DNA of 64,000 bases, from the NCBI RefSeq assembly GCF_034190915.1, contig NW_026947484.1, positions 208,828,657-208,892,656 of the forward strand, in the 5' to 3' direction. Position 1 is the stretch's first letter; each line of letters opens with the position of its first letter. The notes beneath the pieces are model-generated. The model searched no databases and was not told the origin of the DNA. It was given only the letters and a program-made list of their open reading frames with translations. Shown piece by piece: positions 25,843 to 38,055 of the stretch. The position numbers were made by a program, and so were the translations under genes. Origin of the DNA: Cavia porcellus (taxonomy: Eukaryota > Chordata > Mammalia > Rodentia > Caviidae).

Positions 25843-28639
25843 TTCACAGCTATACATACACAAATAAATACAAAAGTATGGAAATATGATTAAGATAGAT
25901 TGTTGATATTCTGGTTGTGAAATTGTAGCAGAATTTTGAGAGATATTACTGAAGTTAGTAATGAGTGCAACTGAATCTCACTGCTGTTTTCATATAACTG
26001 CATAGAGATCTACAGTTAAAACAAAAATTGCACTTGTTGTGCAAATACAGCTTCTGAAAGTCTCCTGAGCAGTTCTATGAACCGCTGTGTACCTGACCTT
26101 TCCTGTGCTGACATTCCAGAAGTGGTTCTGGCCCGGCTCCGCATGTTGTCATCCTGCTCTGAGAGTGAGACAAAAGATGGCTTAAGAGAAAAAAAAATTA
26201 GATTAGCTTTGCTAACGGGGTCTGAGACTAGAAATTAAAAGAATATTTAGGCCACTGAATTTATTATTAGAATTGGAGATATGCGGGACAATTGTGTTCC
26301 TTGTAATATTCTTTATCAGCCTGCAGGGTAGTTACACCAAATTTTAACAGTTGATTTTGTAAATTTGGGAGCACATAATTCTTTCTTTGCTCAATTTAAA
26401 GGTCAATTTCCTAGCTTGTAACCTATATTTAAATATCATTTTTGTTACTCATAAAAGATTTCATAACAGATATATATCCATGAATGTAATTACAATATTG
26501 CATACTATAGATAAACATTAATTAATACCAATATAACAATGTCTCTTCTCTCAAAAACTCAGAGTCACCAGTAGAAAGATCACTGTTCACATTGCTGTGA
26601 CAAATATATATTTAGTTTTTTTTCAGGTCAGTGTATTATAGGGTACCATATACTATTGATATTATACTGTATATACTGTTTGTATTCAAAATCTGTCTGT
26701 CCCTACCAGTGATGTACTATTACATGGCTATACTATAGTTGAATTTTATTTAAATTTCAAATTTTAAATTATGCCACTGGTTAGAATATTCTGAATATTG
26801 TCACACTCATATTTTTGCATAATACTCTTCTTGGTCACAGTGAAAATCTGGTTAATAATATTCTTCAGCTAAACGTTTAGTTTAGAGAAGGAAAAACTGG
26901 AATTCCATTCATCATGTAATCTTGGGAACTAAAATGCGTTCAGCTCTGGGCATTAATAGTAGGGCAAAATCAATCATAAAGTTTTATTTAGCAGTTCTTA
27001 CTTGTACTAATTATCTCTTTGTAGATAAACTTTCAGGTAGTGTTTATATAACTCACAGTTATCTATTATAGTAGAAGGGACTTACTTTATATTCACACAA
27101 TCACAGCATTTTATTTTGGATTCCACATCATTTGCGCTGGTTACAGGAGATAAATGAACACATTATAATTGTTTCCCTTCTCCCTTCTCAGAGTTGTCCA
27201 TCAGCCAGCATTCCTTATTCACTGATTTCTCTGTGAAGCATCTCTCTGAGAGTTTTCTTAAAGTAAAAAGTGCCGTTTTTAGAAGATGTAATAATGGTGT
27301 AGAATATTCACAACCTGTAGGTAGTAGCCTATCACTTGCTAGATTGCAAATATGGGATGTAAGTTTGGGGTGAGAGTGTGACTGCCAGTAAGAGGACATG
27401 TGTTATTAAACGCCAAAAAGACTAGGAACAGTGTAAATTGACCACAGAGGTACGGTGTTTGGGTTTTATTTTCTTTGGGTCAGTCCAAATATGTTACAAA
27501 TACAATTCTGGAAATAAGTAATCCATAAGATTAAATTACACAGGTCTTTGAGTAGCATTATGACGTCCTCTACCACCCACTAGGGCATGGACCAACTTTT
27601 TGTTCAGTGTGTTCATCTGTTTACCACCTGCCAGGTAATCAATTAATAGCCCTCTCAATTTTTAGTTCAGCTGTCTTAGTACTATAATACTTGTATTCAC
27701 GTAGTCCTTACTGTACCTTCCAATGACCCCAAAACACAAGAGAGCAAAGCTGGTAATTAAAGTATGCAAAAGAAATCCATAAAGGTTTTCTTGTAATATA
27801 ACCTCACGTCATCATATGAAGATGATGGATGAGTACAATACAATACGATATTTTGAAAGAGAGAAAGCTATATTCACCTAACTTTTATCATAGCATATCA
27901 CTATAATTGCTCCATTTTGCTGTTATTTATTTTTATTGACCTCCTATAAAGTTTAATGCATAAATGAAGCTTGTGAATATGTTTAGGACAAAATATAATA
28001 TGTACATTTTTATACGACTTGTGGCTATAAGTATACATGAGGAGTACTTTTTTTTTAAATTTTATTTTGAAAGTATACAACAGAACAAGACAGAATAAAG
28101 CCAATTAAGATCGTACAGTGAAATTGGGACAGAACTTCACAGCAGGTTACCGGGATAACAGTAACAGGTATCACAGTATATTTTGTTATCTTTATAATAG
28201 TTGTTCTTTCAATCACGTATATCAAATTGAGATGAAATATAGAACACTATAGAACTGAAACATAATACTAAACTCTTAGCTATAGTCAGCTTCATAACAT
28301 AAACTCTATTTGTTTCTATATTTCTTTAGAAAATAAAAGTTTTCTAAAAAATATAAAGGAAAAATGATAATTTATGTTTAATCATGCTCAGTGCACTTGT
28401 TACTCTTATCATTAATAAAAACTATTTTCTCTTTTACATTTGTTAAAGATGAATATCATCTTCCTAAACTGGCTTTAAACCAAGTTGTGGGTTAGACCCA
28501 TACCTTTATAAATCTGTGCAATTGGTACTATTTGAAACAATTTAATTTCTGGTTATGTAAAGTCATGTTTTACTTTTTTAAAAAAAGATTGCTGACAAAG
28601 TGAGTCTTTTGTTCAAGGAAAGCACAACTATTAGTGCAT
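25843..28639. other. Intronic, AT-rich, no recognised feature
   Basis: Includes a somewhat GC-richer block at 26050-26170 of unknown nature. No repeat or gene recognised. Confidence 0.5.
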
Positions 28640-28790
28640 TGGACTTATTTTATTGAACATATTCTATAGTCCAGGCGCAGTTCAGCAGGGCAAAATGGGA
28701 AAATGCTTGGCAAAACAGAAGTGGGCTCTACCCTCGTGGAATGTGCGGCAACCAGATTATTCTGGATAATCTAAAGTCAGTACGTTAGGG
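28640..28790 (+). repeat. Ancient mammalian-wide repeat fragment (MIR3/L2-like)
   Basis: ttattgaacatattctatag ... gtgggctctaccctcgtgga resembles tattgagcacctactatg ... ctctgccctcatggagc. Weak match. Confidence 0.35.
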
Positions 28791-28920
28791 GAAAGCATGA
28801 CAGTTGTTTGTCAGTTTTATGAACTGATAGTTTTCCAGAAGTTACTTCCTTCTTTCATTTATAAAATTGGAAAATGTAGAGACATGAAAATTCTGCAGTA
28901 CCTGGTACTATAACCACATT

Positions 28921-28990
28921 GAGCCATCATTTGCCTGGCAAGTGCAAGGTTGTGAGTTCAATCCCTGGTGATTGATAAATAAATAAAAGA
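28921..28990 (+). mobile_element. 5'-truncated ID-type SINE
   Basis: Only the 3' part is present: tttgcctggcaagtgcaagg, ttgtgagttcaatccctggt and a tail gataaataaataaaa. It most resembles the ID at 20147 (ggttgtgagttcaatccctg). Confidence 0.75.
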
Positions 28991-30295
28991 GCAGGCAGGG
29001 CTAGGATAGATGAGATAGATACCTGCACAGTGCTTCTGCCTCTTGGAAGTACCTCAAGTGATTCCCATATTTCTTATCCAGGACCCACCACTAGCCCATA
29101 TGTTACCTCACCCAGAACCAGGCTCACACTGGCAACTAGGTTCCAGGGCTGATTGGTCAGATGCACACCAGACTCCATTCAATCTATGCTGCACTTAGAT
29201 AAGGCTCAACTACTGAGCACTTCTATTTAAAATGATCTTCAGCAGGATGCTTGCAGAATAAGGAAAAGCACTGAAGCTCAAAAATAAACCATCCCATCAC
29301 CAAAATGCACCTTTCAAACCACCAAAATACAGATATATACATCATTTTACACAGAACATTAGAGATTAAATCTTTAAAACTGCTTCTGACGCCCTTCCTA
29401 CCTCACATGGTGGTGCATCCTACAAGCTGCAGTGTGGTGATGGATTGCTCTACCAGGTTCAGGCAAGTTCCCTATGAGAGCTTAGTAGAGGGATGCATCT
29501 TTGCCTAGGGAGGCTGCGGGTGCACCCAGCAAGCCAATCTCGGAGAGGACAGGGCAACCAAAGCATGGGGCCCCTGACTCCCATGAGCACAGTGATCAAG
29601 ATGAGAGGCATGCACAATAGGGTAGAATGGAGTCTGACATCCTGTTTACTGTTGTTACACTTAAAGTAAAAGTTTGGGGAATATTATCAATGGAACCACC
29701 GATGGTGTTGTGGAATAATTCATCTAGTACCATTCTCTATTGGAAACCATGCTGTAGATTTTTCGCAGTGAGTTTGGTTGAAGTTAATATTTGGGTTTCT
29801 CTCCTGGGTAGATATTATGAGACCTTAGAGAACTGGAGCGAGATGATGTTACAGTTTGATACTTCCTTTATGTATGCGTCTAACCTCTTCTGTTTGAAGT
29901 TAATTTGATTTTGCCTGCATAGAAAAGGAGCCTTGGGAGATGATTTTTTATTAGAGATATGCTGAACTGTTCAGTTTCCAAACTTGCAAACTGGAGAAAA
30001 TTGAAAAGTCCTTGAAGACTGAAGCTTTTGGTACATATCCAAATTTCACTTCAGATCATTTTTCTTGACAAAAACCAATATCTCAAGCAGTTTGAAGGGC
30101 ATCTTTTTACAATTATCTGAAATTTTAAGTGACTGTAAGATGCCCACAAATGTATTCTATTTCTATTGGTTAAAAATACCTTGGACTGCAATATTTTCCA
30201 GCCTTTTTTAAGTGCACAGTATTTCTAATGTCATTTTTGAGGTATTGGCAATTATTGCAATATTTTCTCATTAAGCTTCTTCCCCAGCTCTGTAA
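28991..30295. other. Intronic, no confident feature
   Basis: 29400-29620 is GC-richer than its surroundings and may be an old repeat I do not recognise. The 93-residue frame at 29627-29908 has no family resemblance. Confidence 0.4.
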
Positions 30296-30405
30296 TATTT
30301 TTGTATTTTGTGACAGGATCTAACCAAGTCACTGAGTTACTTAGGCTGGGCTTGAATTTTCAGTCTTCCTGCCTCAGCCATCAAAAGTGCCAGGCTCTCA
30401 TGTCA
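30296..30405 (-). mobile_element. Diverged B1-like SINE fragment
   Basis: The + strand shows ttgtgacaggatctaaccaa, gttacttaggctgggcttga, ttcctgcctcagccatcaa and agtgccaggctctcatg, a degraded reversed B1. Confidence 0.6.
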
Positions 30406-32149
30406 TCTTTGCCATACATTTATTGAAATGCGAGAATTATGAGTGAAAAATTATTTAGAATACACAGATTTGCTGTCAGTATATTAAAGTCTTCTAAGAC
30501 CCAGTGCTTTGCACATATCCTATGAAAAAAACTGTTGGGGGCCTTTCTCATATATGCAAAAGCACCAATAATAAAAGATAACTTCAGTAAAATATACGTT
30601 CTCTTTTTCAGGATACGAGACCATATCTAAAAATACAATTCATCTCAGTAGGTTACAACAGGAGTAATCAAATTTATAGTGGACTCTTGTCAGAAAGCCC
30701 CTGATGAGTTATTTGTTTCTTGAAGATGCAATGTCCTGAGAGCAATCTTTCTTACTGGGCCATTCATATCGTATTCTGTGCAAGTCAGGGAAATGCCATT
30801 TGCTGGTAGATTCACCGCAGCATTCTATGTTGTCTTCTTACCGTCAGGAAATGTTGGAGGACTTTATAAGGGAAGTTAATTCTTACGCTTGGTCTGTGCT
30901 TAATGAACAGCCATTTTTCATTTTTCGTGTGCGCACAGTTGCAGAGTACGGTTGAGAAATGCACCCATAATTTCAAAAGTAGCCTTTACAGAGATGTGCC
31001 CTATTTTATTTTCCTTTGCAGTTTATAAATTTCCTTACTCTACAGGGAAGTTTAATAGGTTATATTTGAGAACTTTGCGTGAGGACTGGAGAATCACTGG
31101 GTGATACATCCCAGGTTCTAGCTCTGTACCTGTGCTGTGATTGGATGAAGCCACTTTCATACTCACAGTTCATTTTATTTGTGACGTTGGGCCAAGAATA
31201 TTACCTAGCACAGGAATCCATTGGGGTTAAAAAAAAATGACAGACTGACTGCAGTTTTCTTTGTACGATCCCTGGTACAAATAAAATATTCAGCAAGTGG
31301 CACCTATTGTTATTACACAAGGCGGCAAACCCAGATTGTTAAAGACACTTAAGTTCTCCATCAGGTGTTTTAATTTGTTCAGTGCCTAATCAGAGTTGCT
31401 TCATTAGTATTTGTTACTTGCTTGTAATATGAATAAAAATATAATCATGTTTAATTCTAAGATACCTTGGTTTCCCTTTTACTATCTAATAATTCACCTT
31501 ATATTTTCTGAGATGTTTATATTTCTCTTTTAAACCACTTTAAAAGTTAACCACCACCACACAGGCCTGGGAAAGAAAAACTTCCTCTCCAAAGCCTGCT
31601 GAAATCCAGAGACAGATAATAATAATGTGCTTTGCTTTAGGTTTTTGGCATTATTCTTATGTGGTCTTGCCACGTCGTCACAACCGTGTGTGTTCCCAAC
31701 ATCCTCCTTCATGCGGAGAGCACTTTAAAACCAAGGGCAGCATCTTCTTATCATTACATGTTACTTATCTGGTCCAGCTGCTGATACAAATTCCACAGGT
31801 GACATTGTCTTGCTAATCATCCTCATACCTGATATAATTTTAGATATGAATATAATAATAAATTTTACATGCACTGGAAAATACATTTGTACATTTTCCA
31901 ATTCTGTCTCAATTAATACATAGGAAATGTTGGAAAAGCCATAAATTCTTACAATACTGAAAGGAAAATAATGCAATTTTTTTCCTGACTGAAAAATGAG
32001 AAAATTTAGAGAATATTTTTTAATCCACACAATAAATGGCAGAGCTAAAATCAAAGTTGAAATTTCTCAACAGTTTGATATTCATTCCATACCCAATTGA
32101 TTCTGTCTACTGATAAAATCTTGACGATAACTATTGGATAAGGAAAAGT

Positions 32150-32151
<2 letters not shown>
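30406..32151. other. Intronic, largely repeat-poor
   Basis: No SINE is seen between 30.6 and 31.5 kb. 31985-32060 may be a weak MIR remnant (ctgaaaaatgagaaaattta ... ggcagagctaaaatc). Confidence 0.45.

Positions 32152-32209
<58 letters not shown>
32152..32209. repeat. (TC)29 microsatellite
   Basis: 58 bp of uninterrupted TC, followed by about 100 bp of degenerate pyrimidine-rich sequence (to about 32310). Confidence 0.98.
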
Positions 32210-32212
<3 letters not shown>

Positions 32213-32310
32213 CCCTCCCTGCTTTCTCCTAGCTCTCTTTTCTCTTTCTCTCTGTCTCTATCTTTGTCTTTCTGTCTCTCTTCCTGTTTCTTTTACTCTC
32301 TCTTTTCACA

Positions 32311-33420
32311 GCCTTCATTTCCTCAGGAGCATTCAGGGTCTAATCATTTATTCAAATTCATTTGCTGTGATTTAGTGTTACATATCATAATGGAGTGTCT
32401 ACTTACATGGTTTTGGGAAAGTTAAGCTTTCTGGGATTTGATTACTATATCTGAAAATGGGCATGCAAAAATCATATACTGCATGATCATTATAATAACT
32501 AGAAATAATAGCTACCCGGTATACTGAGTACTTCATGCCAAGAATAATCAATGTTAATAATATTTTTATTAGTAATTCTGAAATTAATCAAATCATCTTC
32601 ATCATGAATAGGCTAAGTCTGTGTTTATAAAACTACACACTAAGCAGGACATACAGTTTGTACAAACAAGAAGAGTTTTATCAGAACACACAAAGGAACT
32701 CTTAGGTTAAAAAAATAAATAAAGCAGTATAATTACAGCTTTTTAGTCAGGGTACATTGTAAAGTACTCCACCAGTGTAATTTGAATAACATATTTGTGA
32801 CCTGCTTAGTGTTGACATATGCTTTAAATGTAAAATGACATAACAGGTTGCTTGAGCAGCCCTTCTCTCCCACTGCTGGGTCTTTGAGGCTTCTTTCTGC
32901 CTTCGTCACCCCTCTCTGTATACCTTGGTGCGTGCACAGAGCACTTTGAGAAAAACCAGGGTTTGGCTGAGAGACTTTGAAATTCGAGGTGACTGTGGCA
33001 GTGACACTCGTATTTTCTGAATTCTCTAGTCCTGGCTGGTTTCACTTTGTTAAAACTTCCCCAGTGGGAGGAAAGACCCTTCCGCTACCTTCGTTTTATT
33101 TGCTCTTCTTTCTAAGCTCTTTTCCTAAGTGTTTGAGTGACGTGCTCTTAATATATAGCAGAGACTTCCCTCAAGTTATTGAAGTGCTGCTCTGTGATAT
33201 ACTCCAGGGTTCATGGCACTTCCCACCTGATGGTGAAATTTCAAAGCACACATATCTTTTCAAATGTTTAGTTTTCCTCTCAAATATTGTGACTTATACA
33301 AATAAATAGTATAAATTCATATTGTCTATTTTTTGATTTAAAATATAATTTCAGATGCAAAGCCAAACAGCTCTACACATTTCTTACGTCTTTAGCCATA
33401 GATAAATACAGGAATAAGAA
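32311..33420. other. Intronic, no confident feature
   Basis: 32480-32600 weakly resembles a MIR 5' part (aataatagctacccggtata ... gagtacttcatgccaag). Otherwise there is nothing recognised. The 110-residue frame at 32977-33309 has no family resemblance. Confidence 0.4.
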
Positions 33421-33436
33421 AAAAGATACTGGTTTA

Positions 33437-33523
33437 TTGGGGCTGGAGATTTAGCTCAGCAGCATAAGTGGCTACCTTGCAAGCAGGCAGTCGTAAGTTC
33501 GATCCCCGGTACCAATTAAAAAA
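33437..33523 (+). mobile_element. ID-type SINE with target-site duplication
   Basis: ggggctggagatttagctca, gcagcataagtggct, ccttgcaagcaggcagtcgt, gttcgatccccggtacc, then aattaaaa. It is flanked by aaaagatactggttta at 33421-33436 and 33524-33539 (16 bp, identical). It shares cagcagcataag and ccaatt with the copy at 55959. Confidence 0.95.
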
Positions 33524-33539
33524 AAAAGATACTGGTTTA

Positions 33540-35344
33540 CACAAAAGTTCATTGGAATAATTAGGATTAGGAAGAAGAAGGATACATGGGGGTGGCCCTG
33601 ATGAATTTTATCCCCGTTGTATCTAAGAATATAGAAGCCACTTGATTCTTGATCTTCTGAAGACCCAGAAGAGTTAGCACAATTCTTCAAATTCTTGACT
33701 CACTGTTTACCTTTCCCTGTGCAAGCCATGTATATTTTACCTTTTGAGTCAATTAACATCTATTCCTTTAAACATCACAATGGTCAGCATTTTATATTGT
33801 ACCACCTAACCAGAATTTTCTTTAGAGACTTCCTAATGTTGACTGGTTCTTTAAGAATCAGAATCTTGGGCTTACAGTTAAATCCATGACAGTTAAACAC
33901 CTATTTTTTGGCTCTAGTAGACATTCTGGTGTGGTCTATAAACTTAGATCAAAGTATCAGCAAGAGTCTTTACCAAATGATCTCTTGTAACTTGGTCAAG
34001 AGCAGACGGATGGTGTCATTAATCACTGACTCTGCAAGCCACTTTTTCCAGTAGATTTACGTCTACCTAGGGCAGGGTATGGTAGTGCTTTCTATAATTC
34101 AGCTACAGAGTAAAAGGCTTGTACACAACACTGACCTTGGGGTTGTTTTATAACAACCTGGGCTTTAAAAAAATCCCCCACGTCCATAAAAAACCTTTTC
34201 CTGAATCATATGTTAGCCTAAGAAGGAAGAAGTTTATTGGATTTACCACAAAACAACAAATGAATTCTAAATGGGATTATGAATATCAGTTAACACGCTG
34301 TGATTAACAAATTTGACCTACTTACTAGTGCTGTGGAAACACCCACATTCTGGGGGGATAAAAGCCTTTTGTATTTTACTTGTGAATTTCTTGGCCCGTG
34401 GTTGTTTCCCTCAGCATTTTGCTGCCAGCCATCTCTCAGCCCTTTCTTCCTCTCTGAAAAAGCATTTTTCCATAAATTAACCTTGTCCGTTATGTCTTAG
34501 TCCTGATATATTCCTGATTTGACACTATCTTATTATCGCACTCTCACAATGTAAATAGTAAATATTCTACTTTACACCATTAGACACTTTAAAATTTTAT
34601 TTGCTGTTTAATTTAGTAATAAATAAGATGATCAGAAATTCACGTGCATCATGACATGATTATTAACCACTTACATGAGAAGTTCAGTTTATTAGGCAAG
34701 ATCTTAAGACTTTATTCTGAATCTTTTGTTCATAACCCACAACAAGACTCTAAGTTATTATATACTTGTAATGCTAAGTATCATGAAGAACTAAAATGTA
34801 TATATTATATTCCATTTTCATCACACTGGCTGATTGATACAGGACCATTGCCTCTGCACCGCAGGTAGATTATCTACCTGCAGTGGTAGAGGCTGAGGCT
34901 GGATTCTGTTGACCTTCCAGGGCTGTGAGTTATCAAACTGACTTTTATTTGTTCATCAAAATTTTAATTTAAAAAAGCACTTGGATAGTTAAGTATAGAT
35001 TTACACTGGCTTTGTAGACTGATTGGTGGATGTTACAGATATGCTGCAGTTCTTATGCTGGTATGATTGATTCGGAAGTAATTTCAGTGTCCAGGCACTG
35101 AATATGGTGACCCTGAATATGATCAGGTGTGTGGGGGTGTGCATGTGTGTCATGAGTTTTGAGTTGTTCCTATAAAACTTCATGCCAGGATCTTTATTCT
35201 TGGGGACAATTTTTGAATATTAACTGCATTGTGGAGCTGATCAAGCAAAGGATAAGGTTAAGGTGACTTGATGTTTGAGAGACTTTTTTTGCTTCTGTTA
35301 TGTGATAAGAGCAAGGTACTGACCTACATTTCAAATTTGATATT
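33540..35344. other. Intronic, no confident feature
   Basis: AT-rich unique-looking sequence apart from the short inverted repeat at 34861-34881. Confidence 0.5.
34861..34881. repeat. Short perfect inverted repeat
   Basis: gcaggtagat-t-atctacctgc: two 10-base arms around a single base. An imperfect extension reaches cctct on the left and agagg on the right (34850-34892). Function unknown. Confidence 0.85.
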
Positions 35345-35613
35345 TCTGTTTGATGATTATGGAAACTCAGTTTCCTCATCTGTAAAATAGGAACTTTAAT
35401 CTTGTTAGTTTCTGGGCTGCACTTCTCCCAGCTATGTAAGCTAATGAAAGTGTTACTGAGAATTCTGCGGCAGAGAGCTTGCTTTACAGCAGGAAATTGT
35501 TGTAAGAGTTAAATGAGTAAAGTGTTAGGGGCTGGGGATTTAGCTCAGTGGCATAAGCGCCTGCCTTGCAAGCAGGCAGTCGTGAGTTTGATCCCTGGTA
35601 CCGATAAAAAAGA

Positions 35614-35647
<34 letters not shown>

Positions 35648-35710
35648 TAAAGTGTTTAAAGCACAGTTTGACTAAATTCTCTGCATTTGCTGTTACTGAC
35701 CTTTATTAAT
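35345..35710 (-). repeat. MIR SINE split by a young ID insertion
   Basis: On the + strand: ggaaactcagtttcctcatc, tgtaaaataggaactttaat, gttgtaagagttaaatgagt, then, after the ID (35527-35646), gtaaagtgtttaaagcacag. This is the reversed MIR order (tcagtttcctcatctgtaaa ... ttgtgaggattaaatgag ... taaagcgcttagaacag). The MIR halves rejoin cleanly when the ID and one copy of its duplication are removed. Confidence 0.8.
35527..35646 (+). mobile_element. ID-type SINE with long A tail and target-site duplication
   Basis: Near-consensus copy: ggggctggggatttagctca, gtggcataagcgcctgcc, ttgcaagcaggcagtcgtga, gtttgatccctggtaccgat, then aaaaaagac and an uninterrupted A run of about 30. Duplication gtaaagtgtt at 35517-35526 and 35647-35656. 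The long pure A tail suggests recent insertion. Confidence 0.96.
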
Positions 35711-35895
35711 GACTAGTACGTACATCTTAAATGTTACTGGTGCATTCTGAGTCCGGTTTTATTGATACTAATTATGGCATCTCCCCAAAACTATCCCTAA
35801 TTACTGGTACTTGTGTTAATAAATACATTTTCATCAGATTAATCAGTTAATGCTACATCAGACCATTATGAAGCTTGGAAAAAAAGGAAAAATAG

Positions 35896-35993
35896 GTGCT
35901 GGGGATTTAGCTCAGAGGCATAAGCACCTGCCTTGCAAGCCTATGGTCGTGAGTTAAATCCCTGGTACCGATATATAAAAATTAAAAAATAAT
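35896..35993 (+). mobile_element. ID-type SINE with target-site duplication
   Basis: tgctggggatttagctcaga, ggcataagcacctgccttgc, gtcgtgagttaaatccctgg (B box mutated: gttaaatcc for gttcgatcc), taccgat and an A/T-rich tail. Duplication aaaaaaggaaaaatag at 35880-35895 and 35994-36009, 16 bp identical. It lies about 250 bp from the previous ID. Confidence 0.94.
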
Positions 35994-36102
35994 AAAAAAG
36001 GAAAAATAGTGATACTTATCCTATTTTTATTTAAAGTATTAATATTATATTCCTTCTAGACAGTTTGTTGTTTTTAAATAGCTTATTGAAATTTATTTTT
36101 CT

Positions 36103-36223
36103 TCTTTGTCTTTTTAAGACAGGGTTTCACTGTGCAGTTCAGGCTGGCCTTGAACTCACAATACTCTCCTTGTCTTAGCTGCCCGAGTGCTAGGATTACA
36201 GGCATGTGCCGCCAGGCCTGGGA
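36103..36223 (-). mobile_element. B1 (7SL-derived) SINE
   Basis: The + strand shows aagacagggtttcactgtgc, aggctggccttgaactcaca, gcccgagtgctaggattaca and ggcatgtgccgccaggcctg, reversed B1, well preserved. Confidence 0.93.
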
Positions 36224-37859
36224 GGAAATATTCTTCATTTTGATTACCAAAGTTTCAGCATCCTCCTTTATATTTTGTACCAGGAATAAATATCTTACTC
36301 ACCTCATCTCTGTCCTGGACCTGCAGTATTGGATTTGATAAACACAGCTGTCTCCACTTCCACTGATGCTGGTTCTATGGGGAGGAGAAAAAGCCTGCAT
36401 ACCACACAGAAAGTGATACACGCTCTGGAGGGAGCACATGTAGCCTGCTGCTCTTCATTTAGATTGCTGTTAGACACTTATATTCTCATTTATATTTTCT
36501 CAAACCAGTATTTAATTGTCAAGACCTTCTCTACTGTTTTGTATTGCGTAATAAAAATCAAAACCTTCAAAAGGACTTAGGACTTTTTAGTATCCAGAGA
36601 ACACATCAAGTTTCTCTGTTCCCAAGGCCACAGAGAAATTTCACTTTGTGACTCATATTTACACCATGTCTAGTTATCTGATCCAACTATTGAAAAAAAT
36701 GTAGACATCTGCATCATTCATCTATTATCTATTCATTTATTATACTCAGTAACTAATATTTCAATTTTTAAAAATACTCATTTATGGACCAGTTCTTAAT
36801 TGAAATTAAATAGAATGATGCCTTAAAATAACTTACAAGTGTATAAAAGTTAGACACATGTGAGAAGCTACAGGAGAGTATTTTATTCTTTGAGGCAACT
36901 GAGATTTTCGAACAATCAAGAAAATGCATGCATTCTGTTCTCCAAGGGAAGGAGTCTCCCTACCTGCTTCTCTCCTAACATTTAAAGCTTTTATCCCTTC
37001 CCATTATGTGGCTACCTGAGCTACCTGAAAGCAGCATTCATTTAATCCTAAGAGCAAAATCAGTTTTCATTGGATTGTGTGAGAATTTGGCCTTCGTATT
37101 TTTTACTTTAGTGAATTTTCCTTGGCAAAAGCTCTTTTCCTGCCTGGAAGCTTATTGAGCTTCCGTAGAGCCAATATGTTTCTCAGTTCTCCAATTTAGA
37201 TGCTGCCAAGAATTTCCTAACATGTGCCATGAGAAATTCAGCTGCACATAAAACCCTATTCATTAAATAAACAGTTAACTAAGCAACCCCTGGCAAAAGG
37301 CACAACCCTTCTGACATCTAAAGCACTTGGGACCTTCCAAAGGAAGTAATTAAAGAAAACATTAAGAAGAAATACCCCAGTACTTAGCAGTTGTAATTGA
37401 AAAATAACAGTTCCCAATCTGCCGTCTGTATACTTTTTTGGGTTTTTGAAGTTAAAAATGAACAACAGTTATATATGCTCAATTTTTCAACAAACCCAGA
37501 AAAGGCCCAATACTATAAGCCAACTAAAACATCTATTTGTATCATTCTGTTATTTCTCTCAACTTAGTGTAATTACAGAGGCTACCTCATGTTATCATTT
37601 ATATGCCATTGATAAATTTTATATGATCAACATAAATATTAATTGATGAAGTCTTTCAAAATGTAGGGTTCATAACACAAAATGCAGTTTTAAATTCGGA
37701 AGTATTCATATAAACATGAACATCTGAGGGTGATTAATTATGGGATGTTTCTTTGCTTTTCCGAAATGTAGTTATTTATTTATGTAAATCATTAGCATTC
37801 TACACTTACATGTAAAATCTTAACATTTAAGACCTCAGGCATTTAAAGTCATAATTGAG
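36224..37859. other. Intronic, no recognised feature
   Basis: AT-rich. No repeat or gene recognised. Confidence 0.5.
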
Positions 37860-38055
37860 TACTCTTTACTCAGTGCCAAATATCAAGAAGTTAGTAATAT
37901 ATATGCTTAACGCTGCAAAGCAGAGTGCAATATTAGTATCTTCTTTGATAAAGAGAGGGAAGCTACTTCAGAGGGAATAAAGAACTTGCTCAAGGCAGTA
38001 CAAGAAATTAAGCAGCAGTGCAGTTAATTCTCACATAGGACTCTTGGAATATAGA
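37860..38055 (+). repeat. MIR SINE fragment
   Basis: gagggaagctacttcagagg, gaataaagaacttgctcaag, gcagtacaagaaattaagca and gcagtgcagttaattct follow the MIR order (aggttaagtaacttgcccaa ggtcacacagctagtaag). Diverged. Confidence 0.55.

Noticed and set aside
35527..35607. tRNA-like sequence with A and B boxes (also in the other ID copies)
   Set aside because: These are SINE bodies derived from a tRNA. They end in A-rich tails, have target-site duplications and lack a full cloverleaf, so they are not tRNA genes.
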